64,000 nucleotides of DNA from an uncultured Ruminococcus sp. (GTDB lineage Bacteria > Bacillota > Clostridia > Oscillospirales > Acutalibacteraceae): the NCBI GenBank assembly GCA_902799245.1, contig CADBZY010000009.1, positions 1-64,000 of the forward strand, written 5' to 3'. The position numbers were made by a program, and so were the translations under genes. The notes under the pieces were generated by a model. It was not told where the DNA came from. It saw only the letters and a program-made list of their open reading frames with translations, and did no database searches. How positions within the stretch are numbered: the first letter of the stretch is position 1; each line of letters starts with the position of its first letter. Below are positions 8,360 to 17,182 of the stretch, piece by piece.

Positions 8360-9301
8360 TTACATTACTATTCCTTGCGTGAGATTCATGGTCTGAACAG
8401 CTTCAAAAATCGTGCTGTCTGAGGCTGCGCCCGCAGCGATCTCCAGGAAGTGCCTTAATTCTGCCTTTTGAAAGTCATCACGGCTTTCCTCAAAGGAAAT
8501 TATTTCGCCTGACTTCAAAAATCGAATCTCATTTTTTATCAAATCGGCAATGATCGTATCATCCTCAGTGAAAAGCATACATTCTCTTACTGTGCTTCTG
8601 CCAAAATAATCCAGATGAAGTTCGACAAATTTATCGTCGTATTCAGCCATATACAAAGCGGTATCTTCCACGTCAATTTCAAGATTTGTTTTTTTTCCGC
8701 TCATGTAGACAACTTTCTTCGGCTCACCAAAAAGAAATTTCAGATAATCCCACTCATGGATCAGATCAATACTGACGCCGCCGCCAAGCACCTTCTGCGC
8801 ACTATAGGTACTGCGGTAGTCCTGCCCCGGTCTCCATTCGGGAAGATAGCTTGATGAAATGGCTCTGACGCCTATAATGTGATGATCAGCTACATATTGC
8901 TTCACATATTGAATCACCTTTTTATATCTCAGCGGACACGCTACATAACAGTTGACGTCATTCAGATAGGAAGAATTTTGGGCTTCGGATAAACGCCCGA
9001 CAGAAGAAACCGGTTTTTCAATGAAAAACGATTTCGCTTTATCATGAACCGCGTTAAGCGTAGACATATGATATTCATTGGGATTGGTGATAAAGATGGC
9101 GTCGTACTGATCCAATTCATCGGGACTTGTATAAACCTTATGAATAAGTGATCCTACCGTCAGCCCTTCTAACGTGTTCTTCCTGCGCACTACATCAATT
9201 TCCGCCTCCACACCGTTTTCCGACAATATTTCTGACAGATTTCTGATGTGCCGCTGCGCGATGGAACCAACGCCAATAAAACAGTATTTTTTGATAGCCA
9301 C
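8360..9301 (-). CDS. Gfo/Idh/MocA family oxidoreductase (first copy)
   Basis: 313 residues. N-terminal Rossmann motif CFIGVGSIAQRHIRNL and the FITNPNEYH and FIEKPVS segments of NAD(P)-dependent sugar dehydrogenases are present; the middle of the protein has the usual GGGVSIDLIHEWDYL motif. It is next to a second family member (6-base gap), so the two may form a pair. Oxidoreductases of this family accompany many nonulosonate clusters; their reaction is unproven. It may alter a side chain of the nonulosonate, or supply a precursor. Confidence 0.8.
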   Translation of the reverse strand: MAIKKYCFIGVGSIAQRHIRNLSEILSENGVEAEIDVVRRKNTLEGLTVGSLIHKVYTSPDELDQYDAIFITNPNEYHMSTLNAVHDKAKSFFIEKPVSSVGRLSEAQNSSYLNDVNCYVACPLRYKKVIQYVKQYVADHHIIGVRAISSSYLPEWRPGQDYRSTYSAQKVLGGGVSIDLIHEWDYLKFLFGEPKKVVYMSGKKTNLEIDVEDTALYMAEYDDKFVELHLDYFGRSTVRECMLFTEDDTIIADLIKNEIRFLKSGEIISFEESRDDFQKAELRHFLEIAAGAASDSTIFEAVQTMNLTQGIVM

Positions 9302-9307
9302 TGTCCA

Positions 9308-10279
9308 CTATGCCTCCATCTTATCAATCCAAACCAAAACCTTTTCATCGTCCTCAAAGCCGTATGAAGTATTTTCATTTTTTTCAACGGCAGAGAAGAA
9401 AGTGATGATTTCTTCCTGATAGGCATTTTCTACAATCGTTGCCTGATACCCGTTTTGGTGTTCATACTCTGTGTAAAGGTCGATTTTTTTCATCTCGCCC
9501 TGTTCAAATTTCTGCAACCCTTCCGGTGTACCGTTCCAGTTGATATAGAGATGCTCTCCATAGATTTCAAGATTTCTTACCGCTTTTGGACAGACAACGT
9601 CTACATGAAGCGTTCCCTTATGTCCGTTTTCATGCTCGATCTGAATCACATAGTTGTCGTCATAATCGATTTCCAGGCTGCTGCTGCGATCATGGAGAGA
9701 AGTGATGCTTTTGATCGGTCCAAAGACCTGAACGATCCACGGCAACTCAATTGCCATAATCTCGCGGCAGCCGTTGGTTCTTTTGTCTCCCACAAAAAAC
9801 TGCTTATAGCTTTCCCACGGATGCCAGTCGGGAAGATACTGCCCGACATGATAAGAATAGTTCAGAGCTTTTGCGTAATCATGTACTTGTGAAAAAATGT
9901 ATTTAATTTCTTCTCTGTACAAAAATGTTGACGACAAAAACAGCACCTTGTTCTTTTCTTTTGCCAAAGTAATATTTTCCTGGTAATAATCATTGATCAG
10001 ATTAATTTCGGTGAATACATTCAACCCGTTTTTCAGACAGTGATTGATAATTTTTCCATGAGAAACGGGAGATGTGCAGACAAAAACACAGTCAACGGCA
10101 TGTGTTGATAGCGCATCCTCTAAGGAAGAAAATGTTTCCAAACCGAATTGCTCGCTGACCTGTATTCTGCGTTCTTCACTGAAATCAACACCATAGATGT
10201 TCTCAACAGTATTCAATTGTTTCATTAACCGGATTCTTCTTTTTCCCATGGAGCCTAAGCCTATTACTACAACATTCAT
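9308..10279 (-). CDS. Gfo/Idh/MocA family oxidoreductase (second copy)
   Basis: 323 residues, starting VVIGLGSMGKRRIRLM (Rossmann GxGxxG) with FVCTSPVSHG following. The catalytic EKP motif of the family appears altered (FTEINLINDYY), so the classical Lys is not obvious: activity may differ from that of the neighbouring copy. The start codon overlaps the end of the upstream LegG gene by four bases, showing translational coupling. Its specific role in legionaminic metabolism is not known. Confidence 0.75.
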   Translation of the reverse strand: MNVVVIGLGSMGKRRIRLMKQLNTVENIYGVDFSEERRIQVSEQFGLETFSSLEDALSTHAVDCVFVCTSPVSHGKIINHCLKNGLNVFTEINLINDYYQENITLAKEKNKVLFLSSTFLYREEIKYIFSQVHDYAKALNYSYHVGQYLPDWHPWESYKQFFVGDKRTNGCREIMAIELPWIVQVFGPIKSITSLHDRSSSLEIDYDDNYVIQIEHENGHKGTLHVDVVCPKAVRNLEIYGEHLYINWNGTPEGLQKFEQGEMKKIDLYTEYEHQNGYQATIVENAYQEEIITFFSAVEKNENTSYGFEDDEKVLVWIDKMEA

Positions 10280-11445
10280 ATTTTTCCTCCAAAACTGACG
10301 TCATAGAATTTCTTCTTAAGATCAATATTTCCTTTCATAACAACGTCAATCGCTTTTTCGGCAATTTTCACTGCCGCGTTTCCATCTCCGTAAGGACTTA
10401 CCACCTGTCGGCAGATTTCTTTGTGTTCCGGCGAAAGCGCAGTATGAATGGCTTCCGCTATTGAAGCAGTGTCAGGCTGACAATTAATGATGCTTTCTGA
10501 TTGCAGCCGTCCACGCTGACGGTCTCCGATATTCACTGTAGGAACGTGAAACGCCGGTGTTTCAATAATTCCGCTGGATGAGTTGCCGAGAACAAACGCA
10601 CTGTATTTCATCAGTGACAAATACCTACGTACACCGAGAGAAGTGAACACATGCAGATTTGGCATCGTCTTTTCCGCTTCATCGAGCAGGTCATTGATTC
10701 TCGCACCGCCCTGATCGGCGTTGGATTTCGTGACAATAAACTCGATTTCATTAAATTGATTGATTGCCCGCAAAAACTCTTTTATCTGCTCATCTACCCC
10801 ATTGCCTTCCATGGTAACTGGATGATAGGTGCAGACAGCGTATTTACAATCAGATAAGCCGATGCTGTGAAGTGCTTCCTCTTTGCTCATATTGGCGACT
10901 GTAAGTATATTGTCGATACTGGTTGAGCCATAATTGAACACGCGATCCGGACATTCACCGAGCTGAATCACTCTTTTTTGGCTGTCTATATTCGTGACAA
11001 AATGCAGATAACTGATTTTGGTAATAGAATGACGAATCCATTCGTCCAAGGCACCTTCTGTCGTATCTCCGCCACAAAGATGAAATACGGGAGTTCGAGT
11101 ATTGCCTGCCGCGGCTGCGATAGCGAGAGTTTCATACCGATCGCCCAGCAGAATAACGGCGTCAAATCGTTCAGCGACAAACAAATCCGTAAATCTGACA
11201 AGGGCATCCGCTTGATTGGCTGAGATATCCTTTTCCGTGTCGGACTTGACAGAAATGGGAATTTTATAATCAATTCTGTCGTCAATTTCTCTGATCGTTA
11301 ATCCGTAACTTTCGGTCAGATGAGTTCCCGTAACAATAAGGTCAACTTTTATTCTGTCGCATTCATATTGTCTCAGTGCTTTTATCACCGGAGACAATAA
11401 TCCGTATTCCGCTCTTGTTGCAGTAACCACCGCTATTTTTTTCAT
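10276..11445 (-). CDS. legG: Hydrolysing UDP/GDP-sugar 2-epimerase (NeuC/LegG)
   Basis: 389 residues. VTATRAEYGLLSPVIKAL at the start, VTGTHL, GDRYETLA and CGGDTTEGALDEWIRHSITK are signatures of NeuC-type hydrolysing 2-epimerases. In the legionaminic pathway LegG releases 2,4-diacetamido-2,4,6-trideoxymannose from its nucleotide. GNSSSGIIETP near the C-terminal part fits the nucleotide-binding site. The gene overlaps LegI by four bases. It is a standard-length member and probably functional. Confidence 0.85.
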   Translation of the reverse strand: MKKIAVVTATRAEYGLLSPVIKALRQYECDRIKVDLIVTGTHLTESYGLTIREIDDRIDYKIPISVKSDTEKDISANQADALVRFTDLFVAERFDAVILLGDRYETLAIAAAAGNTRTPVFHLCGGDTTEGALDEWIRHSITKISYLHFVTNIDSQKRVIQLGECPDRVFNYGSTSIDNILTVANMSKEEALHSIGLSDCKYAVCTYHPVTMEGNGVDEQIKEFLRAINQFNEIEFIVTKSNADQGGARINDLLDEAEKTMPNLHVFTSLGVRRYLSLMKYSAFVLGNSSSGIIETPAFHVPTVNIGDRQRGRLQSESIINCQPDTASIAEAIHTALSPEHKEICRQVVSPYGDGNAAVKIAEKAIDVVMKGNIDLKKKFYDVSFGGKI

Positions 11446-12434
11446 AGTTCTATCAGCTCGTCCTCTTTAAAATCACGCACTGCTCTTGTTCCGAGTACCT
11501 CAAACCATTTCATCGGGCTTACTCCGCTGCCCGGTCTTTTTACAGTAATATTATCCTCGGTTAGTATTTCTCCTGCCATAATATCTCTTAATGCAACAAT
11601 GCTCTTGCGGGCAATGACTATATTCTTTCTTTCCGATGGAGAAGGCGTTTTTTTGCCTGTTCCTAATGCGGCTTCTATGTTTCGTATGCTTTGAACCATT
11701 GCAGCCAGTTCATCCGGTTGCAGGCTAGCTTTGTGGTCGGGACCTTCCATATTCCGATCAAGGGTAAAATGCTTCTCAATCACCGTTGCGCCCATTGCAA
11801 CCGCCGCAACGGGAACTTCTATTCCCTTTGTGTGATCGGAATAGCCGACCTCCAAACCGAAAGTCTCCCGCATTGTCTGCATTGCTCTGAGGTTGACGTC
11901 CTCAAAAGGTGTCGGATATTCGGTATTGCAATGAAGCAGCGTAATCTCTTTTGTTCCGTTTTCTTTAAGAACCTTTATCGCCGCTTCAATTTCGTGCAAT
12001 TCACACATACCTGTAGACATGACGACCGGCTTTCCTGTTTTCGCCAACGCAAGAAGGTAGGGAAGATTGGTGATTTCTCCGGAAGGGATTTTCCAGAACG
12101 GCATATCAATAGCGTTGAGAAATACTATACTCTCAAAGTCAAAAGGGGTCGAGAGAAAACAAATTCCCACCTTATCACAGTAGGCTTTAAGCTGAATGAA
12201 CTCGTCATAAGAAAGTTCTAATTTCCTGAGCATATCCTGCTGTGAACTGTCGCCGGTTGTTGCTTTTTGGTACTCCGCTTTTTTAGCAGTATGTGAAACC
12301 AGATTGGTCGATTTGAAAGTCTGAAATTTTATGCAATCGACTCCTGCGGATTTAGCTGCATCAACTAATTGGCACGCAATTGCAAAACTACCGTTATGAT
12401 TGACGCCTGCCTCCGCAATAATATATACACTCAT
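11442..12434 (-). CDS. legI: N-acetylneuraminate/legionaminate synthase (NeuB/LegI)
   Basis: 330 residues. IAEAGVNHNGSFAIACQLVDAAKSAGVDCIKFQTFK is the NeuB TIM-barrel start, and STPFDFESI, PSGEITNLPYL and YSDHTKGIEVP are conserved in enzymes condensing a 6-deoxymannosamine derivative with phosphoenolpyruvate. The C-terminal 60 residues form a SAF (antifreeze-like) domain beginning near RKSIVALRDIMAGE. The start overlaps the stop of the NeuD-like gene at 12434, so translation is coupled. Confidence 0.9.
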   Translation of the reverse strand: MSVYIIAEAGVNHNGSFAIACQLVDAAKSAGVDCIKFQTFKSTNLVSHTAKKAEYQKATTGDSSQQDMLRKLELSYDEFIQLKAYCDKVGICFLSTPFDFESIVFLNAIDMPFWKIPSGEITNLPYLLALAKTGKPVVMSTGMCELHEIEAAIKVLKENGTKEITLLHCNTEYPTPFEDVNLRAMQTMRETFGLEVGYSDHTKGIEVPVAAVAMGATVIEKHFTLDRNMEGPDHKASLQPDELAAMVQSIRNIEAALGTGKKTPSPSERKNIVIARKSIVALRDIMAGEILTEDNITVKRPGSGVSPMKWFEVLGTRAVRDFKEDELIEL

Positions 12435-13063
12435 TATTCAATCACCTTACATGGATTTCCGTATGCTTTTACCTTATCCGGAATGTTTTTGACTACAACA
12501 CTTCCGGCGCCGATAACCGATTCAGAACCTATCGTAATAAGTTGCCGGACAACACTTCCCGCTCCAACATGCGAATCATCTCCGACAGTAACCTGCCCGC
12601 ATAGAACAGTTCCAGGACTGATGTGAGCAAAGTCACTGATAACACAATCATGCTCAACGACCGCTCCGGTATTGATGATAGAACAGATACCTACCGACGT
12701 GCCTGCATTAATGACCGCTCTCTTTCCAAGAAATGTTCCTTCCTTTATTTCAACATTCTTTGCGATTATTGCGGAAGGATCAATGATCACCGGAACATTA
12801 AGATTGTATGACTTGACCATCTGATAAAGCTTCCTTCTGACAGCAGTGTTGCCTACACTGCCGACTGTAATAAAAGCCTCTGTCCATCCATCTTTAATAA
12901 GTCCAGGAATATCATTATCCGCACCGATGACAGACACGCCCAGATAAGAATGATTATTGGTATCAACAATTCCGATCTCGTCATATAATCCAAGAGCTAT
13001 GACACTATCAACAACAGAATGGCAGTGTCCTCCACCGCCAATCAACATAATCTTTTTTTTCAA
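12434..13063 (-). CDS. NeuD/PglD-like sugar N- or O-acetyltransferase
   Basis: 209 residues. The N-terminal PglD-like Rossmann part (IMLIGGGGHCHSVVDSV) is followed by a left-handed beta-helix with hexapeptide repeats (AHISPGTVLCGQVTVGDDSHVGAGSVV). The VVEHDCVISDFAHISPG segment has the catalytic His of this class. In the legionaminic route an enzyme of this family (LegH) acetylates the C4 amine after LegC, which this gene could supply; an O-acetyltransferase like NeuD is the alternative. It is placed between ptmE and legI. Confidence 0.75.
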   Translation of the reverse strand: MKKKIMLIGGGGHCHSVVDSVIALGLYDEIGIVDTNNHSYLGVSVIGADNDIPGLIKDGWTEAFITVGSVGNTAVRRKLYQMVKSYNLNVPVIIDPSAIIAKNVEIKEGTFLGKRAVINAGTSVGICSIINTGAVVEHDCVISDFAHISPGTVLCGQVTVGDDSHVGAGSVVRQLITIGSESVIGAGSVVVKNIPDKVKAYGNPCKVIE

Positions 13064-13079
13064 CCTATGATCCTCCGGA

Positions 13080-14129
13080 TTACTCCCCGTACAGTCTCTT
13101 CCTCATTTTCTCCAACTCAGACAATTGCCCCATATCCAGCCATTCGCTTTCGCTGACGGGAAACACCGATACCTTGCGCCCCTTCTGCCGCTGCTTTTCG
13201 ACAATCTCAGGAAATCCGACAGCCGTGTCATCCTCGATGTCCTCCAGCACTTCCGGTTCTACGACATAAATGCCGGTGTTGGCAAGGACTGAGATAACAG
13301 GTTTTTCTCTAATCTTTTCTATCTTGCCGTTGATGCCCATTTCAATGACGCCATAAGGAATGGGATAATATTTGTAGGCGCAGATCATGGTAATGACATT
13401 CTGGTGCTTACGATGAAACTGAAGAATCCTCTCATAATTGGCAAGCAGCAGATTGTCGCAGTTGGTGAAAAAGAAAGTGCTGTCAATTTTGTCCCGAAGA
13501 AGGCTGAGTCCGCCGCCAGTTCCTAACGGCTTTTCCTCGTCATACCAATGAATGTGATAATGTGCTTCATTTTCCGAAAAATACGCCTTCATCAGTTCTC
13601 GTTTGTAGTTGACAATAATATGAAACTGATCACAGCTGTAGCTCTGATATTCTTTCATAATGTGTTCGATAATAGGATAATCACCCACCGGTATCAAAGG
13701 CTTGGGAAGCACTCTGGTATAAGGATCCAATCGGGTTCCTTTTCCTCCGGCGTTGATTACCACAGGAATATGAAGCGGCGTGCGCTGTGTTCTGGCAGGC
13801 ATTTTGCCGATATACAAATCCACCATTCTGCCTTCGTCGTTACAAATCGGAATGGCAATTAATTTTTTGTTATCATAAAGAGTGACGGCTTCCTCGAACG
13901 TGTGGGCGAATTTGGGATCAGGGTGGGCGGCCTTCTGCACATTGTCATCCAGATGACCTCCTGCCAACAGAAAGCGGCGAACATCTCCGTCCGTCAGACT
14001 GTATTTTAGCCTTGTCTGTTCATCGGTAAGAAACAGGATGCCAGATGAGTTAATATCTATTTTGCGCATCGCTTCCGCAACGGAGAGATCACATGTGCCG
14101 ATAAATTTTTGAAATTCCAGATTATCCAT
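13080..14129 (-). CDS. ptmE: CBS-domain nucleotidyltransferase, glucosamine-1-P guanylyltransferase type (PtmE)
   Basis: 349 residues. Residues 1-115 resemble a paired CBS region; the nucleotidyltransferase begins near residue 123 with VVINAGGKGTRLDPYTRVLPKPLIPVGDYP, the G-x-G-T/S-R...K motif. PtmE of Campylobacter has this architecture and makes GDP-glucosamine, diverting amino sugar to legionaminic rather than wall precursors. Its presence therefore suggests a GDP-linked route here. The start overlaps legC by eight bases. The nucleotide (GTP or UTP) is inferred from architecture. Confidence 0.75.
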   Translation of the reverse strand: MDNLEFQKFIGTCDLSVAEAMRKIDINSSGILFLTDEQTRLKYSLTDGDVRRFLLAGGHLDDNVQKAAHPDPKFAHTFEEAVTLYDNKKLIAIPICNDEGRMVDLYIGKMPARTQRTPLHIPVVINAGGKGTRLDPYTRVLPKPLIPVGDYPIIEHIMKEYQSYSCDQFHIIVNYKRELMKAYFSENEAHYHIHWYDEEKPLGTGGGLSLLRDKIDSTFFFTNCDNLLLANYERILQFHRKHQNVITMICAYKYYPIPYGVIEMGINGKIEKIREKPVISVLANTGIYVVEPEVLEDIEDDTAVGFPEIVEKQRQKGRKVSVFPVSESEWLDMGQLSELEKMRKRLYGE

Positions 14130-15297
14130 TTGCCAGCTCCCTAAGCAGCTGCTTTATCTCGTTTGCGACATAATTGATTTCCTCTTCCGTAATCTGCGTA
14201 CTGCAGGGAATATTCAATATTCTGGAGGAATAATAAGGCGCCTTTTCCAATTGGTAGGTATCATCGTCACGATAAGGCTTCTGCTCGTGGATCAGACCCC
14301 ATACCGTTCTGGTCTGGATAGCTTTTTCATGAAGCCGTTTGACGATTTCTCGCATGGAAGCTTTAATTCTCGAAGTGTCAATCTTCAATGAATAAAACCA
14401 CATATTAGAAAAAACTCCATCTCGGAAAGGCATCAGCTCCGCCAGTTCAAAGCCTTCAAACGCTTTCAGATAAAGATCATAATGATGCTGTTTTCTTCTG
14501 ATAAATTCGGGAAGTTCCTCCATCTGAGCCACTCCGAGAGCCGCCTGCAGATTGGTCATACGGTAGTTGTATCCCACTTCATCGTGAATGAAGAACTGCG
14601 CGTCATCCTTTGCCTGCGTGGAGAGATAGCGCAAATGATCGACCGTGTCGGAATCGCTTGCAGTCAACGCACCGCCGCCGCCAGTCGTGATGATCTTATT
14701 GCCGTTGAAGCTGTAGGCGCCGAAATGACCGATGGTACCGGCAAATTTTCCAGCAAATCTTCCGTCTGTGTAATAAGTACCCAGAGCCTCCGTTGCGTCT
14801 TCAATAACAGAAAGGTTATATTCAGTTGCTATATCCATGATCGACTCCATATCAGCCATGTTGCCGAAAACATGAACGACAATGATCGCCCTTACGGCAG
14901 AACCTTTATATGTCAGAATTCCGTCTGAAAACACACATTCCTTTTCACAGAACTGACGCAGCTTGACTGGATCCATGCAAAGAGTGTCGTCGCAATCCAT
15001 AAATACCGGCTTGGCAAACTGATATTTGACAGGATTAACCGCCGCGATAAACGTCAGGGTCGGCACGATCACCACATCACCCGGTTCCACGCCGGATTCC
15101 CTGAGTGAAAGATGAAGCGCGGATGTTCCACTCTGACACGCCGCAACATTGTTTACATGCAAAAACTCCGCCATTTTCTTTTCCAGCTCATTGACATAGC
15201 TGCCCGCGGTAGAGACCCAGCCCTGCTCCACCGCGTCCATTACATAATTTTTCTCATTTCCTTCAAAATTGGGAATGGAAAGAGGAATAAAATTCAT
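14122..15297 (-). CDS. legC: DegT/DnrJ-family PLP aminotransferase (LegC)
   Basis: 391 residues. The PLP lysine is in YSFNGNKIITTGGGGAL (Lys201), preceded by VIEDATEALGTYY (the cofactor-ring Asp). CQSGTSALHLSL (54-65) binds the phosphate. It follows legB by 24 bases and would aminate the 4-keto sugar made by LegB at C4, with glutamate as the usual donor. Sequence and context fit LegC of the Campylobacter legionaminic pathway; PglE/PseC-like relatives with other stereochemistry cannot be excluded. Confidence 0.85.
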   Translation of the reverse strand: MNFIPLSIPNFEGNEKNYVMDAVEQGWVSTAGSYVNELEKKMAEFLHVNNVAACQSGTSALHLSLRESGVEPGDVVIVPTLTFIAAVNPVKYQFAKPVFMDCDDTLCMDPVKLRQFCEKECVFSDGILTYKGSAVRAIIVVHVFGNMADMESIMDIATEYNLSVIEDATEALGTYYTDGRFAGKFAGTIGHFGAYSFNGNKIITTGGGGALTASDSDTVDHLRYLSTQAKDDAQFFIHDEVGYNYRMTNLQAALGVAQMEELPEFIRRKQHHYDLYLKAFEGFELAELMPFRDGVFSNMWFYSLKIDTSRIKASMREIVKRLHEKAIQTRTVWGLIHEQKPYRDDDTYQLEKAPYYSSRILNIPCSTQITEEEINYVANEIKQLLRELANG

Positions 15298-15321
15298 GCT
15301 GATTGACCTTCCTTTTCTGCC

Positions 15322-16530
15322 TTACATTTTGCTGTCAAGCGATTTTCCGGTTTCAATATGCTCGAAATTCGGCAGATAATCTTTCATAATAGAAACAACT
15401 TCTCCCTTAGTTGTTTTATCCTTTTCAAACACATCGTTTAATTCTTCATAGAGTCTTTGCACCTTTCCCTTGTCAGGAATCTGTTTGCCGACGATTACGC
15501 CTAAGGCCTTGAAGCGCTCCATATCGGCGGTCTCGGTGTCGGTCACAAATTCCTCAAAAGGCTTTTCGCCCGATGTATCGGAAACAGAATAATGAACCGG
15601 ATACATATTGCTTCCGTTTTTGAGTTCCTCTGCTTTTTCGACAGCTTCTTCATCGGAACTGCATTCCAGAACTTCATAGCCGTGAGCATGAAGCAGTTCG
15701 GTGGCGATGGCGTCAAAGGTCATCATCTGCGCTTCTTGCAGTTTCGGAAAGAAGATAGCCCGGTTTTCTCCCAGCATACAGGACAGCATACAAATCTGAC
15801 CGCTTTCTTCGGGCGAAACGAAATATCTTCTGACATCAGACGGCGCGCCTAACGGCTGTAATTTCTGTATTCTCGCAAGGAAACCAGCGGGAAGCGAACC
15901 GTTGGAAAAAGCAACATTGGCAAAACGTGCGGTCTTAACCGGGAACTTGTCCGAATAACTGAAAATCAGGTCCTCCATGATCCGCTTGGAAGCCCCCATA
16001 ATATTCACCGGATTGGCTGCCTTGTCCGTTGAAACGCAAAAGTATTCTTCCGGTGGATATTCTGAAAGCAGGTCGAGCAGCAGCTTGGCGTGAAGCACAT
16101 TGTTCTGAAGAAGAGCTTCAACGGAATAAATGTCCTTTTCTGATCGAACATGCTTATGAGCGGAAAAGTTTCCGACAATATCAAAGCCGCCTCTGCTGAT
16201 GAACATCTTTTTGAATACCGGAGAGGCAAAATCCATCGGGTAGGGAATATAATCCTCCGGCACATACATTCCTTTGGTAGATCGCAGGTCACGGGTCAGT
16301 TCCGCCAGCGCGTTTTCATTGGTGTCCACTACCACAAGTGCCTTTGGCTGAAACGGCAGCACTGCTTTTATAAAGGACGACCCGATACTTCCTGCGCCGC
16401 CGATGACGAGAACGGATTTATCCTTAATTTTTTCAGACAGAACATTTCGATTCGCTTCAATATCCGAAAGAAACATTGACCCCGGTCGCTTGGTAACATA
16501 TTCTGAAATAAATTGATTCAGATTAAACAT
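15322..16530 (-). CDS. legB: NDP-sugar 4,6-dehydratase (LegB)
   Basis: 402 residues, extended SDR. The cofactor motif GGAGSIGSSF is at 44-53; STDKAANPVNIMGASKRIMEDL contains the TDK and M-x-x-x-K elements of the FlaA1/PglF/LegB dehydratases. The first enzyme of the pathway and first gene of the operon, converting NDP-GlcNAc to the 4-keto-6-deoxy sugar. ATG 16530 follows GGAGG. A promoter at 16644-16672 lies about 115 bases upstream. Long for a PseB (about 330), matching LegB-like proteins that carry a C-terminal extension. Confidence 0.85.
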   Translation of the reverse strand: MFNLNQFISEYVTKRPGSMFLSDIEANRNVLSEKIKDKSVLVIGGAGSIGSSFIKAVLPFQPKALVVVDTNENALAELTRDLRSTKGMYVPEDYIPYPMDFASPVFKKMFISRGGFDIVGNFSAHKHVRSEKDIYSVEALLQNNVLHAKLLLDLLSEYPPEEYFCVSTDKAANPVNIMGASKRIMEDLIFSYSDKFPVKTARFANVAFSNGSLPAGFLARIQKLQPLGAPSDVRRYFVSPEESGQICMLSCMLGENRAIFFPKLQEAQMMTFDAIATELLHAHGYEVLECSSDEEAVEKAEELKNGSNMYPVHYSVSDTSGEKPFEEFVTDTETADMERFKALGVIVGKQIPDKGKVQRLYEELNDVFEKDKTTKGEVVSIMKDYLPNFEHIETGKSLDSKM

Positions 16531-16643
16531 ATATTTCCTCCATTTTCACCAAAATCGAATGCTTTCCAACTAATCACCAGAAAACATCGTGCTGCGAAAG
16601 CAAACATTTTATTTCTATATATGTAGCAAATAGCAATACTCAT

Positions 16644-16672
16644 AGTGTAGCAGACTTCACATAAAAATGCAA
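16644..16672 (-). promoter_or_regulatory. Sigma-A promoter of the legionaminic operon
   Basis: On the minus strand, TTGCAT (16667-16672) and TACACT (16644-16649) are separated by 17 bases. This leaves a leader of roughly 105 bases before legB, in which no riboswitch is seen. Confidence 0.65.
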
Positions 16673-16797
16673 GTATAAAAAAGCTGAAATTGTTACATAA
16701 TAAATAAATATACCCGCTTACTCAGACTTTCACATAGAATATCGCCAAAATATCTGATAATACATAATTATCTCCCCTCTCACATCGCGTACACAAG

Positions 16798-16983
16798 CAC
16801 AGCGAATTCCTTTCCGAAATGGTTGTCCGACTGTGCGACGACCCCGACATCCGCGACCCGATCAAATTCCTCCGGGCCAGGGAGATCGTGCATTACCAGC
16901 CGTTTCGGTGAAGCGCTCCGCCTGACCACCGACCGGCTGGACGCGAAGAATTTCTACGCCTTCCATCCGGCGTTTGACGAGTG
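16798..16983 (+). pseudogene. 3' remnant of a CotJC-type manganese catalase (copy 1)
   Basis: The stretch reads EMVVRLCDDPDIRDPIKFLR (16816-16875) followed by AREIVHYQ. It then, after one extra base, continues RFGEALRLTTDRLDAKNFYAFHPAFDE and stops at 16981. That is the C-terminal end of manganese catalases / CotJC spore-coat catalases (E-hxH-QRFGEAL). Everything upstream is missing and the frame is broken by a one-base insertion near 16900, so this is a dead fragment. It is followed by its terminator. A related fragment lies at 22886-22993, on the other side of the broken surface-protein gene. Confidence 0.8.
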
Positions 16984-17000
16984 AGATATATAAAAAAGAA

Positions 17001-17042
17001 AAAATCCTCTCTGTTTTCATTCCGAAAGACAGGGAGGATTTT
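17001..17042 (+). terminator. Terminator of the catalase remnant (copy 1)
   Basis: AAAATCCTCTCTGT pairs with ACAGGGAGGATTTT across a 14-base loop, followed by more T. It lies 20 bases after the remnant's stop codon. Confidence 0.85.
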
Positions 17043-17098
17043 TTCAGCAGATTGGAGGATCCTCTGTTTTTGGGTAAGCGTCAAGTTTATATCCTTCA

Positions 17099-17135
17099 CC
17101 GTGCCGGATGATATTCCTGAAATCATCCGGCACGG
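17099..17135. terminator. Strong hairpin between catalase remnant and surface pseudogene
   Basis: CCGTGCCGGATGAT (17099-17112) is perfectly complementary to ATCATCCGGCACGG (17122-17135). There is only a weak T-rich tail on the plus side and none on the minus side, so it may be a minor terminator or a 3'-end protector for the minus-strand surface gene. Confidence 0.5.
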
Positions 17136-17182
17136 GCTTCTTTATCTGCATCGCGGTTTATTTGATGCTTACTTGTATATCG

